Positions 44,634 through 53,856 of a stretch of 64,000 nucleotides of DNA are shown piece after piece. Numbering within the stretch: the first letter of the stretch is position 1; every line of letters starts with the position of its first letter. This DNA is from Clostridium estertheticum. GTDB taxonomy: Bacteria; Bacillota; Clostridia; Clostridiales; Clostridiaceae. Both the position numbers and the translations under genes were made by a program. The notes under the pieces were generated by a model, which saw only the letters and a program-made list of their open reading frames with translations, did no database searches and was not told the DNA's origin. Location: positions 2,232,001-2,296,000 of the forward strand of contig NZ_CP086239.1 in the NCBI RefSeq assembly GCF_026650985.1, read 5' to 3'.

Positions 44634-44648
44634 AGTTGTCCTACAACT
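44634..44648. promoter_or_regulatory. GntR (FadR-type) operator
   Basis: AGTTGTCCTACAACT, a perfect 6-3-6 dyad holding TTGTnnnACAA, the FadR-subfamily consensus. It begins about 10 bp downstream of the -10 box of the sugar-acid operon, where a bound repressor would block transcription. The matching FadR-type regulator is encoded at 48310-48978. Confidence 0.75.
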
Positions 44649-44657
44649 TATATTTAT

Positions 44658-44686
44658 ATATTAATCAGTAAACGGTTTTATGTCAA
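44658..44686 (-). promoter_or_regulatory. Promoter of the sugar-acid operon with cre-like site
   Basis: On the minus strand: -35 TTGACA (44686-44681), 17-bp spacer, -10 TAATAT (44663-44658). The spacer carries AGTAAACGGTTTTA (plus strand 44667-44680), 12 of 14 matches to the CcpA cre consensus, so catabolite repression is likely. Confidence 0.75.
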
Positions 44687-44745
44687 GACTTTTTTTATAT
44701 TAAATAATTATATTTATGTGTTTGTCTGTTTTTTAAAAATAAAAA

Positions 44746-44790
44746 TGCCCTATAGAATAGACAATTTTTAATCGTCTATTCTATAGGGCA
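44746..44790. terminator. Terminator D, copy 1
   Basis: 19-bp stem TGCCCTATAGAATAGAC/GTCTATTCTATAGGGCA with flanking sequence; repeated almost exactly at 48233-48277 together with about 100 bp of context. Ends the minus-strand chemoreceptor fragment. Confidence 0.9.
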
Positions 44791-44819
44791 AATATTATAT
44801 TAACATTTTTTATTAATAT

Positions 44820-45572
44820 CTATTTTTTTATGTAAATCTTAAATTGTTGAACTATTTCATTTAATTTTTGAGCAAGTTCTGCTTGCCCTTGTGCTGTTAA
44901 TGCCACTTGCCCTATAGCCTGCGCCGTTTCATTCATACCCTCTTTTATTCTACTTACTTCTTCACTTGAACTTTGTGAAGACTCAGCCATATTTTGAACT
45001 GCTTGACTTACTTGCCCAACCGTTGCTGTAATTTCTTCAGACATAGCTGCTATTTCCTCAGACATTTTACTTACAAAATCTGAATCATTATAATACTGCT
45101 TTCCTGTTTCTGCATATGCACTAAATTGTTCTTTAACATGTGTGTTTATAAATTCTAATAAATCACAACCTGTATCAATACTACTTTTGAATGCTCCTTG
45201 AACCTTAACAATAGTATCTTGAATATTTATTACTGCTTGTGCTGACTGCTCTGCAAGTTTTCTTACCTCATCTGCTACCACTGCAAATCCTTTACCTTGT
45301 TCCCCTGCTCTTGCTGCTTCTATTGCAGCATTTAATGCAAGAAGATTGGTTTGCGAAGCTATATTTCCGATAGTATCTGCCATAACTTTTATGCTATCTA
45401 CTACTTTTCCACCTTCAATTGCTTTCTCCATATTTTTTTGTTTTTCTGCATATAGTTTTTGAGTTTCATTTATTGCCTTTTGACTATTATCCTCAACTTT
45501 AGTAGCTCTTTTTTTAAATTGATATGAATTGTTACTTCCCTCCATAGCCTTTGAGGATAATATATTCTTCAA
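44820..45572 (-). CDS. Soluble chemoreceptor signalling fragment (MCP C-terminal domain)
   Basis: 250 residues, only the cytoplasmic part of a methyl-accepting chemotaxis protein: coiled coil with the conserved tip [17 protein letters not shown] and [20 protein letters not shown], then helices to QFKIYIKK. No sensor, membrane helix or HAMP. Its start overlaps the end of the GGDEF-EAL gene by 41 bp in another frame, a joint that looks like a recombination product fusing a 5'-truncated receptor behind that gene. It could still couple to CheA as a soluble receptor if translated by coupling. Confidence 0.75.
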   Translation of the reverse strand: MKNILSSKAMEGSNNSYQFKKRATKVEDNSQKAINETQKLYAEKQKNMEKAIEGGKVVDSIKVMADTIGNIASQTNLLALNAAIEAARAGEQGKGFAVVADEVRKLAEQSAQAVINIQDTIVKVQGAFKSSIDTGCDLLEFINTHVKEQFSAYAETGKQYYNDSDFVSKMSEEIAAMSEEITATVGQVSQAVQNMAESSQSSSEEVSRIKEGMNETAQAIGQVALTAQGQAELAQKLNEIVQQFKIYIKK

Positions 45573-46839
45573 AATTCTTAGCAGAAAGTGGTTTGCTATA
45601 ATAAAATCCTTGAATTATATCGCAACCATATTCTTTTAATGTTATCATCTGTTGTTCTTGCTCAACCCCTTCTGCCACAACTTTCATGTCTAAAATATGG
45701 GCAAATTCTATAATGTTTTTAATTATAAGATTCTTTTTATTATCACAATTTATAAAATCAATAAAGCTTTTATTAATTTTAAGCGTATTTAGACTTAGGT
45801 TACTTAGCTGAATATACGAGGAATAACCAGTTCCAAAATCATCTATAGCTATTTTAATACCTTTTTTTATAATTTTACTGATCATATTATTTGAAAGATC
45901 AGTATTCTCAATAACAGCACTTTCTGTTATTTCCAATTCTAAGACATCTGGTGATACCCCATACTCATTTAAGATTTGTCCTATATATTCTGGTAAATGC
46001 ACATCCTTAAATTGTTTTGCTGACAAATTCACAGCTACATTTCTATACTCAACTCCACTTTCTTCCCAAGTTTTTATTTGTTTGCATACTTTTCTAAGTA
46101 CATATCTCCCCAGGTCTATAATAATGCCTGTTTCCTCAGCAAGATTTATAAATTCAATAGGTAAAATAGTTCCTAGTTCATCATCATTCCACCGAAGCAG
46201 TGCCTCAACACCCATGAGTGTTTCACTATCCAAATTAATTTTAGGCTGATAGTACACGTCTAACAAATCATTTCTGATTGCCTCTTTAAGATTCTTTTGC
46301 ATTTTTTCTTTTTTAAATATCTGAGATTCCATTGAAGTGTTGAATATACTAAAACAATCTCCCTCTTGTTTCTTTGCATAATTTAAGGCTATGTAAGCAT
46401 TTTGAATTGCAGTAAATATATTTTCACATTTTGTATTTACATAAATCCCCATACTAATTGTTAAATTTATGGTCCTACTTCCTATTATAAATTTATTTTT
46501 TAAATCATTTAGTATTTTTCGAGCATAGTCATTAACGTGTTTTTCTTTAAAAGAAATTATTAGAAATCTATTAAAACCACAATATACAACTATAGATTTT
46601 TTGTTAAAAATATTTGATAATATCTTAGCCACTTCTTTAAGCAATTTATTACATAAATCATATCCCAAATTCTCATTAAGAATATTAAAGTTTTCTACAT
46701 CTATATTAATAGCTTGATAATTACAGTTACCCTTATGCCTCATTACCTCAGGTAGCATATAATCTATGTAGTTTTTATTTCTCAATCCCGTTGTAAAATC
46801 AAATTAAGCCCTATTGTAGAGATCATTATCTCTTACCAT
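45532..46839 (-). pseudogene. GGDEF-EAL c-di-GMP protein with an in-frame stop near the start
   Basis: From ATG 46839 (after AAAAGGA) the frame reads MVRDNDLYNRA, then TAA (46806-46804), then FDFTTGLRNKNYIDYM, the usual opening of a GGDEF domain (D.LTGL.N). Downstream, 417 residues are intact from a TTG at 46785: a GGDEF domain with YCGFNRF in place of GGDEF (inactive cyclase) and an EAL domain with EALLRW (194-199), ITESAV, DDFGTGYSS, KINKSFID, EGVE and QGFYYSKP, so c-di-GMP hydrolysis looks possible. Re-start at the TTG would give a protein missing only the first turn. No sensor domain. Confidence 0.75.
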
Positions 46840-47105
46840 ACTATTCCTTTTATACATACATTACTCCTTTTTACATTTATCGCCTTATTCTAGATTTAAA
46901 TTTATTTAAACTTCAATAAAATCAACAAAATTACTATAATAATAGAATTCTTCATAATATTGTAATGAATTTTATTTCAAATAGTGTTGTATTAGTATTA
47001 TACTACTCATTTTGTGGTTTTGTAAACATAATTATCCTAAAGTTACAAATTATTTTAATAATTCAATTTTACAGTATTTTATGTTAATATATAAGTGAAT
47101 GGTAG
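46840..47105. promoter_or_regulatory. Divergent promoter region
   Basis: 265 bp between the GGDEF-EAL gene and the XRE-cobalamin regulator. TTTACA and AATATATAAG elements sit just before the GTG at 47106, so that message may have a very short leader. No operator recognised. Confidence 0.4.
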
Positions 47106-48044
47106 GTGAGTAACGTTAAACACTTTTATAATAGACTAAAAAAACTTCGTATAGAAAGTAATTTGCTTCAAAGATATTTAGCTGAAATGCTTGGTTTAGC
47201 TCAAACAACTATAGCGAATTATGAACAGGGTAAGCGCTTTCCTGATGAGGAAACACTGCAAAAAATAGCAGACTTTTTTAATGTTTCTCTCGATTACTTA
47301 CTTGGAAGATCCGAAATAAAGAACTACAATGAAGATTTTATACTGAGAGATTCAATACAATTATCCAAGTGTTTCATAGAACCTAAAATGCTTCTATTAA
47401 AAAATTCATATTTTAAGGCTTTAATTAATGGTAAATCGCAAAAAGCAAGTGAGATGATTTTAAATGCAGTTACTAGTGATATGATTGATATAAAAAGAAT
47501 ATATAACGACGTATTTGAAAGATCTCTTATAGAAATTGGACAGCAATGGGATATGAATATTATAGATATTTATCAAGAACATTATTTTTCGTACTCTACA
47601 CAACTTATAATGTCACAGCTTTTCCCTTATTTTCATACCTCTGAGAAAAATGGGCATTCCCTTATATCTTTAAGTGCATCTGGTGATTCACATAATATTG
47701 GCATACGTATGGTTACAGATTTTTTTGAGATTGATGGGTGGAATACCTATTTTCTTGGCTGTGACGTTCCATCGCAGAGTGTGATAAAGGCAATAAAAGA
47801 CCGTAAAGCTAATATAGTAGCAATATCCTGTACAATGCCTAATTATCTTGAGTCAGTGCAATGTTTAATCACAGCTATAAGGAATTTAAAAGATTTTAGC
47901 GATGTTAAAATAATAGTAGGTGGGCGACTATTCAATAGGGATAAAAACTTGTGGAAGTCTGTTGGAGCCGATGGATATTCTTCTAATGCGGATGAGGCTG
48001 TTAAAATTGCTAATGAATTTATGATAAATAATGTTTTAGAATAA
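47106..48044 (+). CDS. XRE-type regulator with a cobalamin-binding domain
   Basis: 312 residues. HTH_XRE at about 7-66 (LRIESNLLQRYLAEMLGLAQTT..NYEQGKRFP). Residues about 95-175 form a B12-binding-2-type helical cap (WDMNIIDIYQEHYFS). Residues 185-308 are a B12-binding Rossmann domain with base-off motif DSHNIG (194-199, DxHxxG), a later SCTMPN and VGGRLF (the GG of the family). This architecture parallels CarH/MerR-type B12 photoreceptors but with an XRE head. GTG start with only a weak ribosome site. The gene lies next to c-di-GMP genes; a link between B12 or light and second-messenger output is inferred. Confidence 0.88.
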   Translation: MSNVKHFYNRLKKLRIESNLLQRYLAEMLGLAQTTIANYEQGKRFPDEETLQKIADFFNVSLDYLLGRSEIKNYNEDFILRDSIQLSKCFIEPKMLLLKNSYFKALINGKSQKASEMILNAVTSDMIDIKRIYNDVFERSLIEIGQQWDMNIIDIYQEHYFSYSTQLIMSQLFPYFHTSEKNGHSLISLSASGDSHNIGIRMVTDFFEIDGWNTYFLGCDVPSQSVIKAIKDRKANIVAISCTMPNYLESVQCLITAIRNLKDFSDVKIIVGGRLFNRDKNLWKSVGADGYSSNADEAVKIANEFMINNVLE

Positions 48045-48195
48045 CCTTAAATCGATGTTATATATTTAGTTTCAAACTCAAGGAGATACTTTTATGAAGG
48101 GTCAATTATCCGTAAACTTAGGTAATTTGCTTTTATCTTTATCAGAAGTAGTGGATTAGCAAATCCCTTGGTTGCGCAACATTGACGTAGAACAA
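48010..48195. repeat. Direct repeat flanking the GntR segment, left copy
   Basis: Runs from the last codons of the XRE-cobalamin gene into the start of an HD-GYP gene copy. Matches 49226-49437, with a small gap in the middle. Confidence 0.85.
48094..48195 (+). pseudogene. HD-GYP gene 5' fragment
   Basis: ATG at 48094 behind AAGGAGAT, then MKGQLSVNLGNLLLSLSEVVD and a TAG. The full-length gene at 49335 reads the same with ADLAN in place of VD; here one T is missing, which creates the stop. Homology ends near 48195. This copy has kept the proper start codon that the full-length copy lost. Confidence 0.85.
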
Positions 48196-48232
48196 ACCCG
48201 CCCAAGCCCCATCTGTCTATTAAACATAAAAA

Positions 48233-48277
48233 TGCCCTATAGAATAGACAATTTTTAATAGTCTATTCTATAGGGCA
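48233..48277. terminator. Terminator D, copy 2
   Basis: Near-identical to 44746-44790; terminates the GntR gene on the minus strand. Similarity extends a further 30-40 nt toward the gene end (TATTAATATCTATTTTTTTA). Confidence 0.9.
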
Positions 48278-48309
48278 AATATTATATTAACAATGATTTT
48301 TATTAATAT

Positions 48310-48978
48310 CTATTTTTTTATGTCTCTTATTGTTCGTTCTATATGTCTTTTTGCAAATAATTTTGCAAGTTCTGAATCTCTATTTTTTATAGCCTCTAAT
48401 ATGAGTTTATGTTCACTAAGCCCTCCAGAAGGTCCTAAATTATTGTACAATAACTTTTGATGGGCCCTTAAAAGATTTTTTAATATTTCGTTTACTTTTA
48501 TAATCAAGGGGCTATTGCTTCCTTCCACAATTTTCATATGAAAATTTAAATCTTCTTCAGTAAATTTTTCAAAATCATCTTGATACCTTATCATATTGTT
48601 ATAACATCCCTCTATTTCATTTGCTAAATCATCGCTACATCTCTGGGCGCAAAGCCCTGATGCTTCTGACTCTATGATTAATCTAAATTCTAATATGTCA
48701 TTATAATTATCTTGACCTAGGGTAATCATAGGTATTAAACTATTTAAATAAACAGATGGCTTTAAATCATTAACAAAAGTACCTCCACCTCTCCTTTTGC
48801 TGACGATATTAACTGCAGACATTTTTTCTATAGCTTCTCTAACAGATACTCTACTTACTTGCAACTCCTCAGCAAGTTTAAGTTCTGACATAATTTTCAT
48901 TCCTGGTTTATATTCTCCACTAATAATTTTTTCTTGTATTACATTAAAAACTTTATCACTAGTTCTTGTATCCTTCAT
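48310..48978 (-). CDS. GntR-family (FadR subfamily, FCD) transcriptional regulator
   Basis: 222 residues. Winged HTH at about 5-70 (VIQEKIISGEYKPGMKI, LAEELQVSRVSVREAIEKMS, RRGGGTFV). FCD ligand domain at about 85-215 with likely metal ligands in DLNFHMKIV, SEHKLI and AKRHIERT. Sugar-acid operons are often controlled by this subfamily, and a perfect FadR-type operator lies in the promoter of the dehydratase operon 3.7 kb away, so this is its probable repressor, relieved by KDG or the acid. The gene is displaced: it lies between direct repeats inside an unrelated signalling locus. Confidence 0.9.
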   Translation of the reverse strand: MKDTRTSDKVFNVIQEKIISGEYKPGMKIMSELKLAEELQVSRVSVREAIEKMSAVNIVSKRRGGGTFVNDLKPSVYLNSLIPMITLGQDNYNDILEFRLIIESEASGLCAQRCSDDLANEIEGCYNNMIRYQDDFEKFTEEDLNFHMKIVEGSNSPLIIKVNEILKNLLRAHQKLLYNNLGPSGGLSEHKLILEAIKNRDSELAKLFAKRHIERTIRDIKK

Positions 48979-49225
48979 CTCTTAATTCTCCTATATATCA
49001 TTAATTTGAATTTATCAATATCTAATAAATGCATTATTATTTTATTTTACATTAATAGTATTATATCATGTGTTATCTATATAAACACTAATCAAATTCT
49101 TATAATAAAATCTGCTTCTTTGATAGATGCGTTTATTTCCAATAGATTAGCACTAACGCTTGCAGTATTTAAAGATACAACTATTTGACCTAATTCTACT
49201 TTTCTTGTAATATTAATTGGAACTA

Positions 49226-49437
49226 CTAATGAATTTATGATAAATAATGTTTTAGAATAACCTCAATCATTGTCCTAAATATATAACATGAGACAACACT
49301 ACTATAATAGTTTCAAAATCAAGGAGATGATTTTATTAAGAGTCAATTATCCGTAAACTTAGGTAATTTGCTATTATCTTTATCAGAAGTAGCCGATTTA
49401 GCAAATCCCTTGGTTGCGCAACATCAACATAGAACAG
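49226..49437. repeat. Direct repeat flanking the GntR segment, right copy
   Basis: Starts CTAATGAATTTATGATAAAT, the end of the XRE-cobalamin gene (NEFMINNVLE, stop), and continues into the full HD-GYP gene. Together with 48010-48195 it brackets about 1.03 kb holding gntR and terminator D. Confidence 0.85.
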
Positions 49438-50615
49438 CATTTATTGCACTTGAATTATCAAAAACAGCCAATTTAGAATCCGAAATTACAGAGAATATTT
49501 TTACTGCTGCATTATTACATGATATTGGTGCAATATCTGTGGAAGAGAAAATAGCTATTCATAATTTTAAGGAAATAGATGAAAATATTCATACTATAAG
49601 AGGGGAATTATTGTTAGAACAAATACCATGGTTAAGAAAAATTTCGAAGATAGTAAGAAACCATCATAGAAATTGGAACGATTGGGATGATGATATAGAT
49701 AATCCAGTAGTTTTTTCTTCTCAAATCATTTTATTATCTGATTATGTTGAGAGATTAATAAATAGGAATAAATATATTTTACACCAAGTTAATGATATAG
49801 TAACAACAATAAAAAAACTATCAGATACAGTTATACATAAAAATATAGTAACTTATTTTCTTGATTTATCTAAAAGAGAAGAATTTTGGTTAGATTTAAC
49901 TTCTCCTAACTTATATTCATTGTTATTAATCAATGGGCAGTTTAAAAACATGCAAATAGAACTAGAAGATATCTCATTAATATCCAATTTGTATCGGGAT
50001 CTAATAGATTTTAAATCTAGATTTATGGCTACTCATACATCTGGTGTATCAGAATGTGCAGTAAAATTATCTGAATTGTTTGGCCTTGCAGAGTTAGATG
50101 TAAAATCAATGAGGATAGCAGGAAATTTTCATGATATGGGTAAATTAATAATACCAAACAGTATTCTTGAGAAGCCAGGCAAATTAACAGTTGATGAGTT
50201 TGCAATTATAAGGTGTCATACTTATCACACATTTAGGACGTTAAATTCAATTGGGGGTTTGCAACGAATAGCTGAGTGGGCAGCTTATCACCATGAAAAA
50301 TTAGATGGGAGTGGGTACCCATTTCATCTTACTAGTGAAGAAATTGGTACCGGTTCTAGAATAATTGCTGTTGCAGATATATTTACAGCCATATCTGAAG
50401 ATAGACCTTATAGAAAAGGAATGGATAAAAACGAAATTTATACAGTTATAAAAAAACAAGCAAATGAAAATTTATTGGATAAAAGGATTGTTGAATTACT
50501 ATTCGACAACTATGAAGTTATAAATACACAAGTAAAAATAAGACAATCAAAAGCATTAAGTTTTTATGAAACACGTTTTTTATCAATAATTCATGAGAAT
50601 AAGCGTAAGATATAG
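49335..50615 (+). CDS. HD-GYP c-di-GMP phosphodiesterase with an extra HD domain; ATT start
   Basis: About 426 residues. N-terminal HD domain (HQHRTAFIALEL, AALLHDIGAI, NHHRNW) and a C-terminal HD-GYP domain: HTSGVSECAVKL, FHDMGKLIIPNSILEKPGKL, RCHTYHTFRTL, YHHEKLDGSGYP and ADIFTAISEDRPYR, all as in active c-di-GMP phosphodiesterases. By comparison with the fragment at 48094 the start codon is at 49335, but here it is ATT instead of ATG, eight nt behind AAGGAG. The alternative is a TTG at 49368 without a ribosome site. Expression may be reduced. Confidence 0.88.
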   Translation: MKSQLSVNLGNLLLSLSEVADLANPLVAQHQHRTAFIALELSKTANLESEITENIFTAALLHDIGAISVEEKIAIHNFKEIDENIHTIRGELLLEQIPWLRKISKIVRNHHRNWNDWDDDIDNPVVFSSQIILLSDYVERLINRNKYILHQVNDIVTTIKKLSDTVIHKNIVTYFLDLSKREEFWLDLTSPNLYSLLLINGQFKNMQIELEDISLISNLYRDLIDFKSRFMATHTSGVSECAVKLSELFGLAELDVKSMRIAGNFHDMGKLIIPNSILEKPGKLTVDEFAIIRCHTYHTFRTLNSIGGLQRIAEWAAYHHEKLDGSGYPFHLTSEEIGTGSRIIAVADIFTAISEDRPYRKGMDKNEIYTVIKKQANENLLDKRIVELLFDNYEVINTQVKIRQSKALSFYETRFLSIIHENKRKI

Positions 50616-50745
50616 ATCATTTTATTATACATATGTATGGACCGTTGTTTATTTTGGTACTACTGGATATTTTTCAAAATTAAAACAAATAAATCTTGAA
50701 TGTTGGAAACTATTAGTGGTAAAATAAATTTTAAAAAGGAAAATA

Positions 50746-50752
50746 TGTCGAA
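50746..50752. promoter_or_regulatory. Possible Spo0A box
   Basis: TGTCGAA, a full match to the 0A-box core, about 22 bp before the chemoreceptor start and downstream of a weak TTGAAT/TAAAAT promoter. A 7-mer alone is weak evidence. Confidence 0.25.
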
Positions 50753-50773
50753 TAACAAAACAGGGGGATACAT

Positions 50774-52783
50774 ATGAAAAATACTAAAAGAAAACGAATT
50801 AACTTAAGAAGTTTAAAGGTTAGATTATTAGTAGTATTAGTCATACTATGCTTAGCTCCCATAAGTATACTAGGAATAATTACTTACAATAAATCTCATG
50901 CCATTTTAGAATCTAAAGTTAAATTAACTTCTGCGCAAACATTGGGAGAAGTTAACAGAGGACTTACTAACTATTTAGTTGGAATACAGGGGTATGTGGA
51001 TATGTTAGCCGCTAATATTGATTTAAAATCATTGCAACAACACCCTGAATTTAAACCTTATGCTTTGGGGGCACTGCAATCTGTTAAAGACAGTAGAAAA
51101 GACTTAACTAATGTGTATTTTGCAAGTTCTAATAAAAATACGCTTATTTATCCTATTCAAGGATTGCCTAAAGGGTTTGACCCAACCACTAGGCCTTGGT
51201 ATACTAAGGCGGTAGAAAATAAAGGAAAGGTAATTTTTACAGAACCTTATATAGATACCAATAGTGGACTAATGACGTTTTCAATTGCAAAAGCTGTAGA
51301 GAATAATGGACTAATAGTAGGTGTAATTTCTACGGATATTAATTTAACCACTATGTCTGATAGCTTATCTTCAATTAAAATAGGTAATAACGGATATACT
51401 TCTGTGTCAAGCCTACAAGGTTTAATGATTTCTAATCCTGATAAAAGTTTACTCGGAGGGAATGAAGTAAAGACACTGTCTTATTGGAATAATGTTAAAG
51501 TAAATAAAGAAGGTGTAGAAAACTTTATTTACAAAGGAGTAAATAATTATTGCATTTATACAACTAATGAATTAACAGGCTGGAAAATTATAGCGTATAT
51601 GCCTAAGACTGAATTATTAAATGATACAAATGTTTTAAAAAATATTACCCTTCTAATTATTTTAATATTAGGTGTAATAGCCATATTTGTATCCATAATA
51701 TTGAGTAAGTCCATAACCGCAAAGCTTGATAAATTGGGGCATATATTTAGCAAGGCTTCTAAGGGTGATTTATCAGTGCACGTAGATATAAAATCTAAAG
51801 ATGAATTTGGTGAACTAGGAAACCATTTTAATATTATGATTAATAATATAGGTAATCTTATTAAGAAGGTTAAAGATACGGCTGAGACTATTGCAACAGC
51901 ATCTGAAGAAATAAATAAGATGTCTAGTGAAACTGCAGTGGCAGTAGAGGAAGTATCCTTAACTGTCGATCAAGTTGCAAATGGCAGCTCAGATCAAGCT
52001 CAAGATATTGCGAATGGTGCAGACTCTGTTCGAAAACTAGGTAATAGTATTGACAATATAAAAACATTAGCTATTAATATAGATACGGTATCTAAAAATA
52101 CTAACGATTTAAGTGAAAATGGCTTAAATGTTGTGAATATGCTTATAGAGAAAACCGAAGAAGCAAATGCCTCAGCACAAAAGGTTACAGTTGTTATTGA
52201 GGAAATGAATACAGTAAGTGAAAATATTGGAGCTATTACTGAAACTATAAATAGTATTGCATCACAAACTAATCTTTTAGCTTTAAATGCTGCTATAGAA
52301 GCAGCTAGAGCTGGAGAGGCTGGCAAAGGTTTCTCAGTGGTTGCAGATGAAATAAGGAAACTAGCAGAGCAGTCTGCTTTTGCCACAAAACAAATTCAAG
52401 AATTGATTTTAAAGGTTAAAGAAAAATCAGTACAAGCAGTTTTGACAATGGAAGATTCTAAAGATGTAGTCGAGAAGCAGACAAATGCAGTAATAGAGAC
52501 TAAATCAATATTCAATAAGATTTCTGAGTCTATAAGAAATCTTAAAGTCGGAGCAGATGAAATTTCTTCTTCTATAGCAGAAACTAACATTCAAAAGGAT
52601 GACATAGTTGATAAAATGCAAAGTATTGCTGCGGTAAGTGAAGAGTCGTGTGCAAGCACAGAGGAAGTTTCCGCAACAACAGAAGAAATAACAGCAACCA
52701 TGAATGAATTTAGTAATACTGCTGAAAATATGAAAACTCTCGTTGATGTCTTAGAATTAGCAATCTCACAATTCAAGTTATAA
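50774..52783 (+). CDS. Methyl-accepting chemotaxis protein with Cache sensor
   Basis: 669 residues. TM1 about 15-37; extracytoplasmic dCache-type sensor about 45-285 with the PYP-like [21 protein letters not shown] segment typical for amino-acid/carboxylate-sensing Cache domains; TM2 about 288-312; HAMP about 313-366; signalling coiled coil with [19 protein letters not shown] and [28 protein letters not shown] ribosome site. Completes a block of second-messenger and chemotaxis genes. Confidence 0.94.
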   Translation: MKNTKRKRINLRSLKVRLLVVLVILCLAPISILGIITYNKSHAILESKVKLTSAQTLGEVNRGLTNYLVGIQGYVDMLAANIDLKSLQQHPEFKPYALGALQSVKDSRKDLTNVYFASSNKNTLIYPIQGLPKGFDPTTRPWYTKAVENKGKVIFTEPYIDTNSGLMTFSIAKAVENNGLIVGVISTDINLTTMSDSLSSIKIGNNGYTSVSSLQGLMISNPDKSLLGGNEVKTLSYWNNVKVNKEGVENFIYKGVNNYCIYTTNELTGWKIIAYMPKTELLNDTNVLKNITLLIILILGVIAIFVSIILSKSITAKLDKLGHIFSKASKGDLSVHVDIKSKDEFGELGNHFNIMINNIGNLIKKVKDTAETIATASEEINKMSSETAVAVEEVSLTVDQVANGSSDQAQDIANGADSVRKLGNSIDNIKTLAINIDTVSKNTNDLSENGLNVVNMLIEKTEEANASAQKVTVVIEEMNTVSENIGAITETINSIASQTNLLALNAAIEAARAGEAGKGFSVVADEIRKLAEQSAFATKQIQELILKVKEKSVQAVLTMEDSKDVVEKQTNAVIETKSIFNKISESIRNLKVGADEISSSIAETNIQKDDIVDKMQSIAAVSEESCASTEEVSATTEEITATMNEFSNTAENMKTLVDVLELAISQFKL

Positions 52784-52843
52784 CCTTGTGTAATTGAATC
52801 TAACATAAAATTATTGTTATAATTAGAATAAATTTTTCAACAT

Positions 52844-52898
52844 AATAAGTCTAAATACTTAAAAATATTATTTAAGGATTTAGACTTATTAATTTTTT
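52844..52898 (+). terminator. Terminator of the chemoreceptor gene
   Basis: Hairpin AATAAGTCTAAAT/ATTTAGACTTATT with a T6 tail. Confidence 0.85.
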
Positions 52899-52991
52899 AC
52901 TGTTTTTTTGAACATAACACAATCAAGAACCCCATTCATTTATGTGTTGGAGTTACAGAACATCCACTTAGTATAAATACTACAGTTAAAG

Positions 52992-53669
52992 TTAATACAA
53001 CTGTTCAGCCTCGGGCTGATAATTATTTAAAAAGAAGTTAGCTAATGTTAATTCCATATAAGGTACTATCCACAATAAAGCTATTCCTAAAGTTACTAAT
53101 GACACAAACACCCATCCTATATAGCTTAACTCCAAAAGGAATAATTCCATTTTATGACCATACATGTTTTTTTTACTTTTAGCTAGTGCTTTAGTTACAC
53201 TGATATTATCTTCCACTGCTATAATATAATATGACATCCTGTAGTATAAAGTTATGAAACAAGTAACTATTGCTATAAACATTAAAATAAAGATTCTATC
53301 TCCCGGAAAATATATTGCAACTAATCCATTAATTATCATAAGTCCATTAAGTACTAAATATATTACTGACGATGCTATAAGATATTTAAATCCACTAAAT
53401 ATAGTTCCTACACTTACTGTCTTTTTTTTGCTAAGTCTGCTATAAAATATAACTGAACTTAATACTAATGGAGATACTAGTATAGTAACAACATATGATA
53501 CTGATTGTATGTTAATATGAAATATTAAATTTATTAGTGCGACTAGTATAATTGGTATAAAAGCATATATTAGAGTGAATCCAATGGCTATTCCCCAATT
53601 ACCACTTAACTGTCTCCTTGCTTGCACTTTGTAATCTGGTTTAATTTTTGCCGGCATATCATTTTCCAT
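52992..53669 (-). CDS. DUF975-family membrane protein
   Basis: 225 residues, about five or six helices. Typical DUF975 start: KVQARRQLSGNWGIAIGFTLIYAFIP, then VIFYSRLSKKKTVSVGTIFSGF and a C-terminal half with KSKKNMYGHKMELFLLELSYIGW. The family is widespread in Firmicutes as a small integral membrane protein of unknown role. Start at 53669 with TTGGAGGC upstream. Confidence 0.88.
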   Translation of the reverse strand: MENDMPAKIKPDYKVQARRQLSGNWGIAIGFTLIYAFIPIILVALINLIFHINIQSVSYVVTILVSPLVLSSVIFYSRLSKKKTVSVGTIFSGFKYLIASSVIYLVLNGLMIINGLVAIYFPGDRIFILMFIAIVTCFITLYYRMSYYIIAVEDNISVTKALAKSKKNMYGHKMELFLLELSYIGWVFVSLVTLGIALLWIVPYMELTLANFFLNNYQPEAEQLY

Positions 53670-53821
53670 ATTTGAGTGCCTCCAATTTTTTATTTGAATG
53701 TTTTTCCCTTTTAATACTTTATTTATACACTACCCTATGAAAACCAGTAATGCAATATATTTTGCGTTAAATGTCGTTTTTAGCTCATAAACGGAAGTTG
53801 TTATTGCTGCTGAACATGGAG

Positions 53822-53855
53822 TATAGATTTAGAAAAAGTTGAAGATATAAAAAAT
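53822..53855. repeat. Fragment of repeat E
   Basis: ATAGATTTAGAAAAAGTTGAAGATATAAAAAA-like stretch shared with the first 34 bp of 38888 and 40293, next to the 3' end of the SecA-like gene. Confidence 0.7.
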
Positions 53856-53856
53856 T

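Noticed and set aside
49092-49225. Open minus-strand stretch reading GQIVVSLNTASVSANLLEIN
   Set aside because: Looks coding-like, possibly a gene tail upstream of gntR, but no family could be recognised and no start is present.
50746-50752. Spo0A control of the Cache chemoreceptor
   Set aside because: A single 7-bp match is expected by chance in AT-rich DNA; listed as a site only with low confidence.
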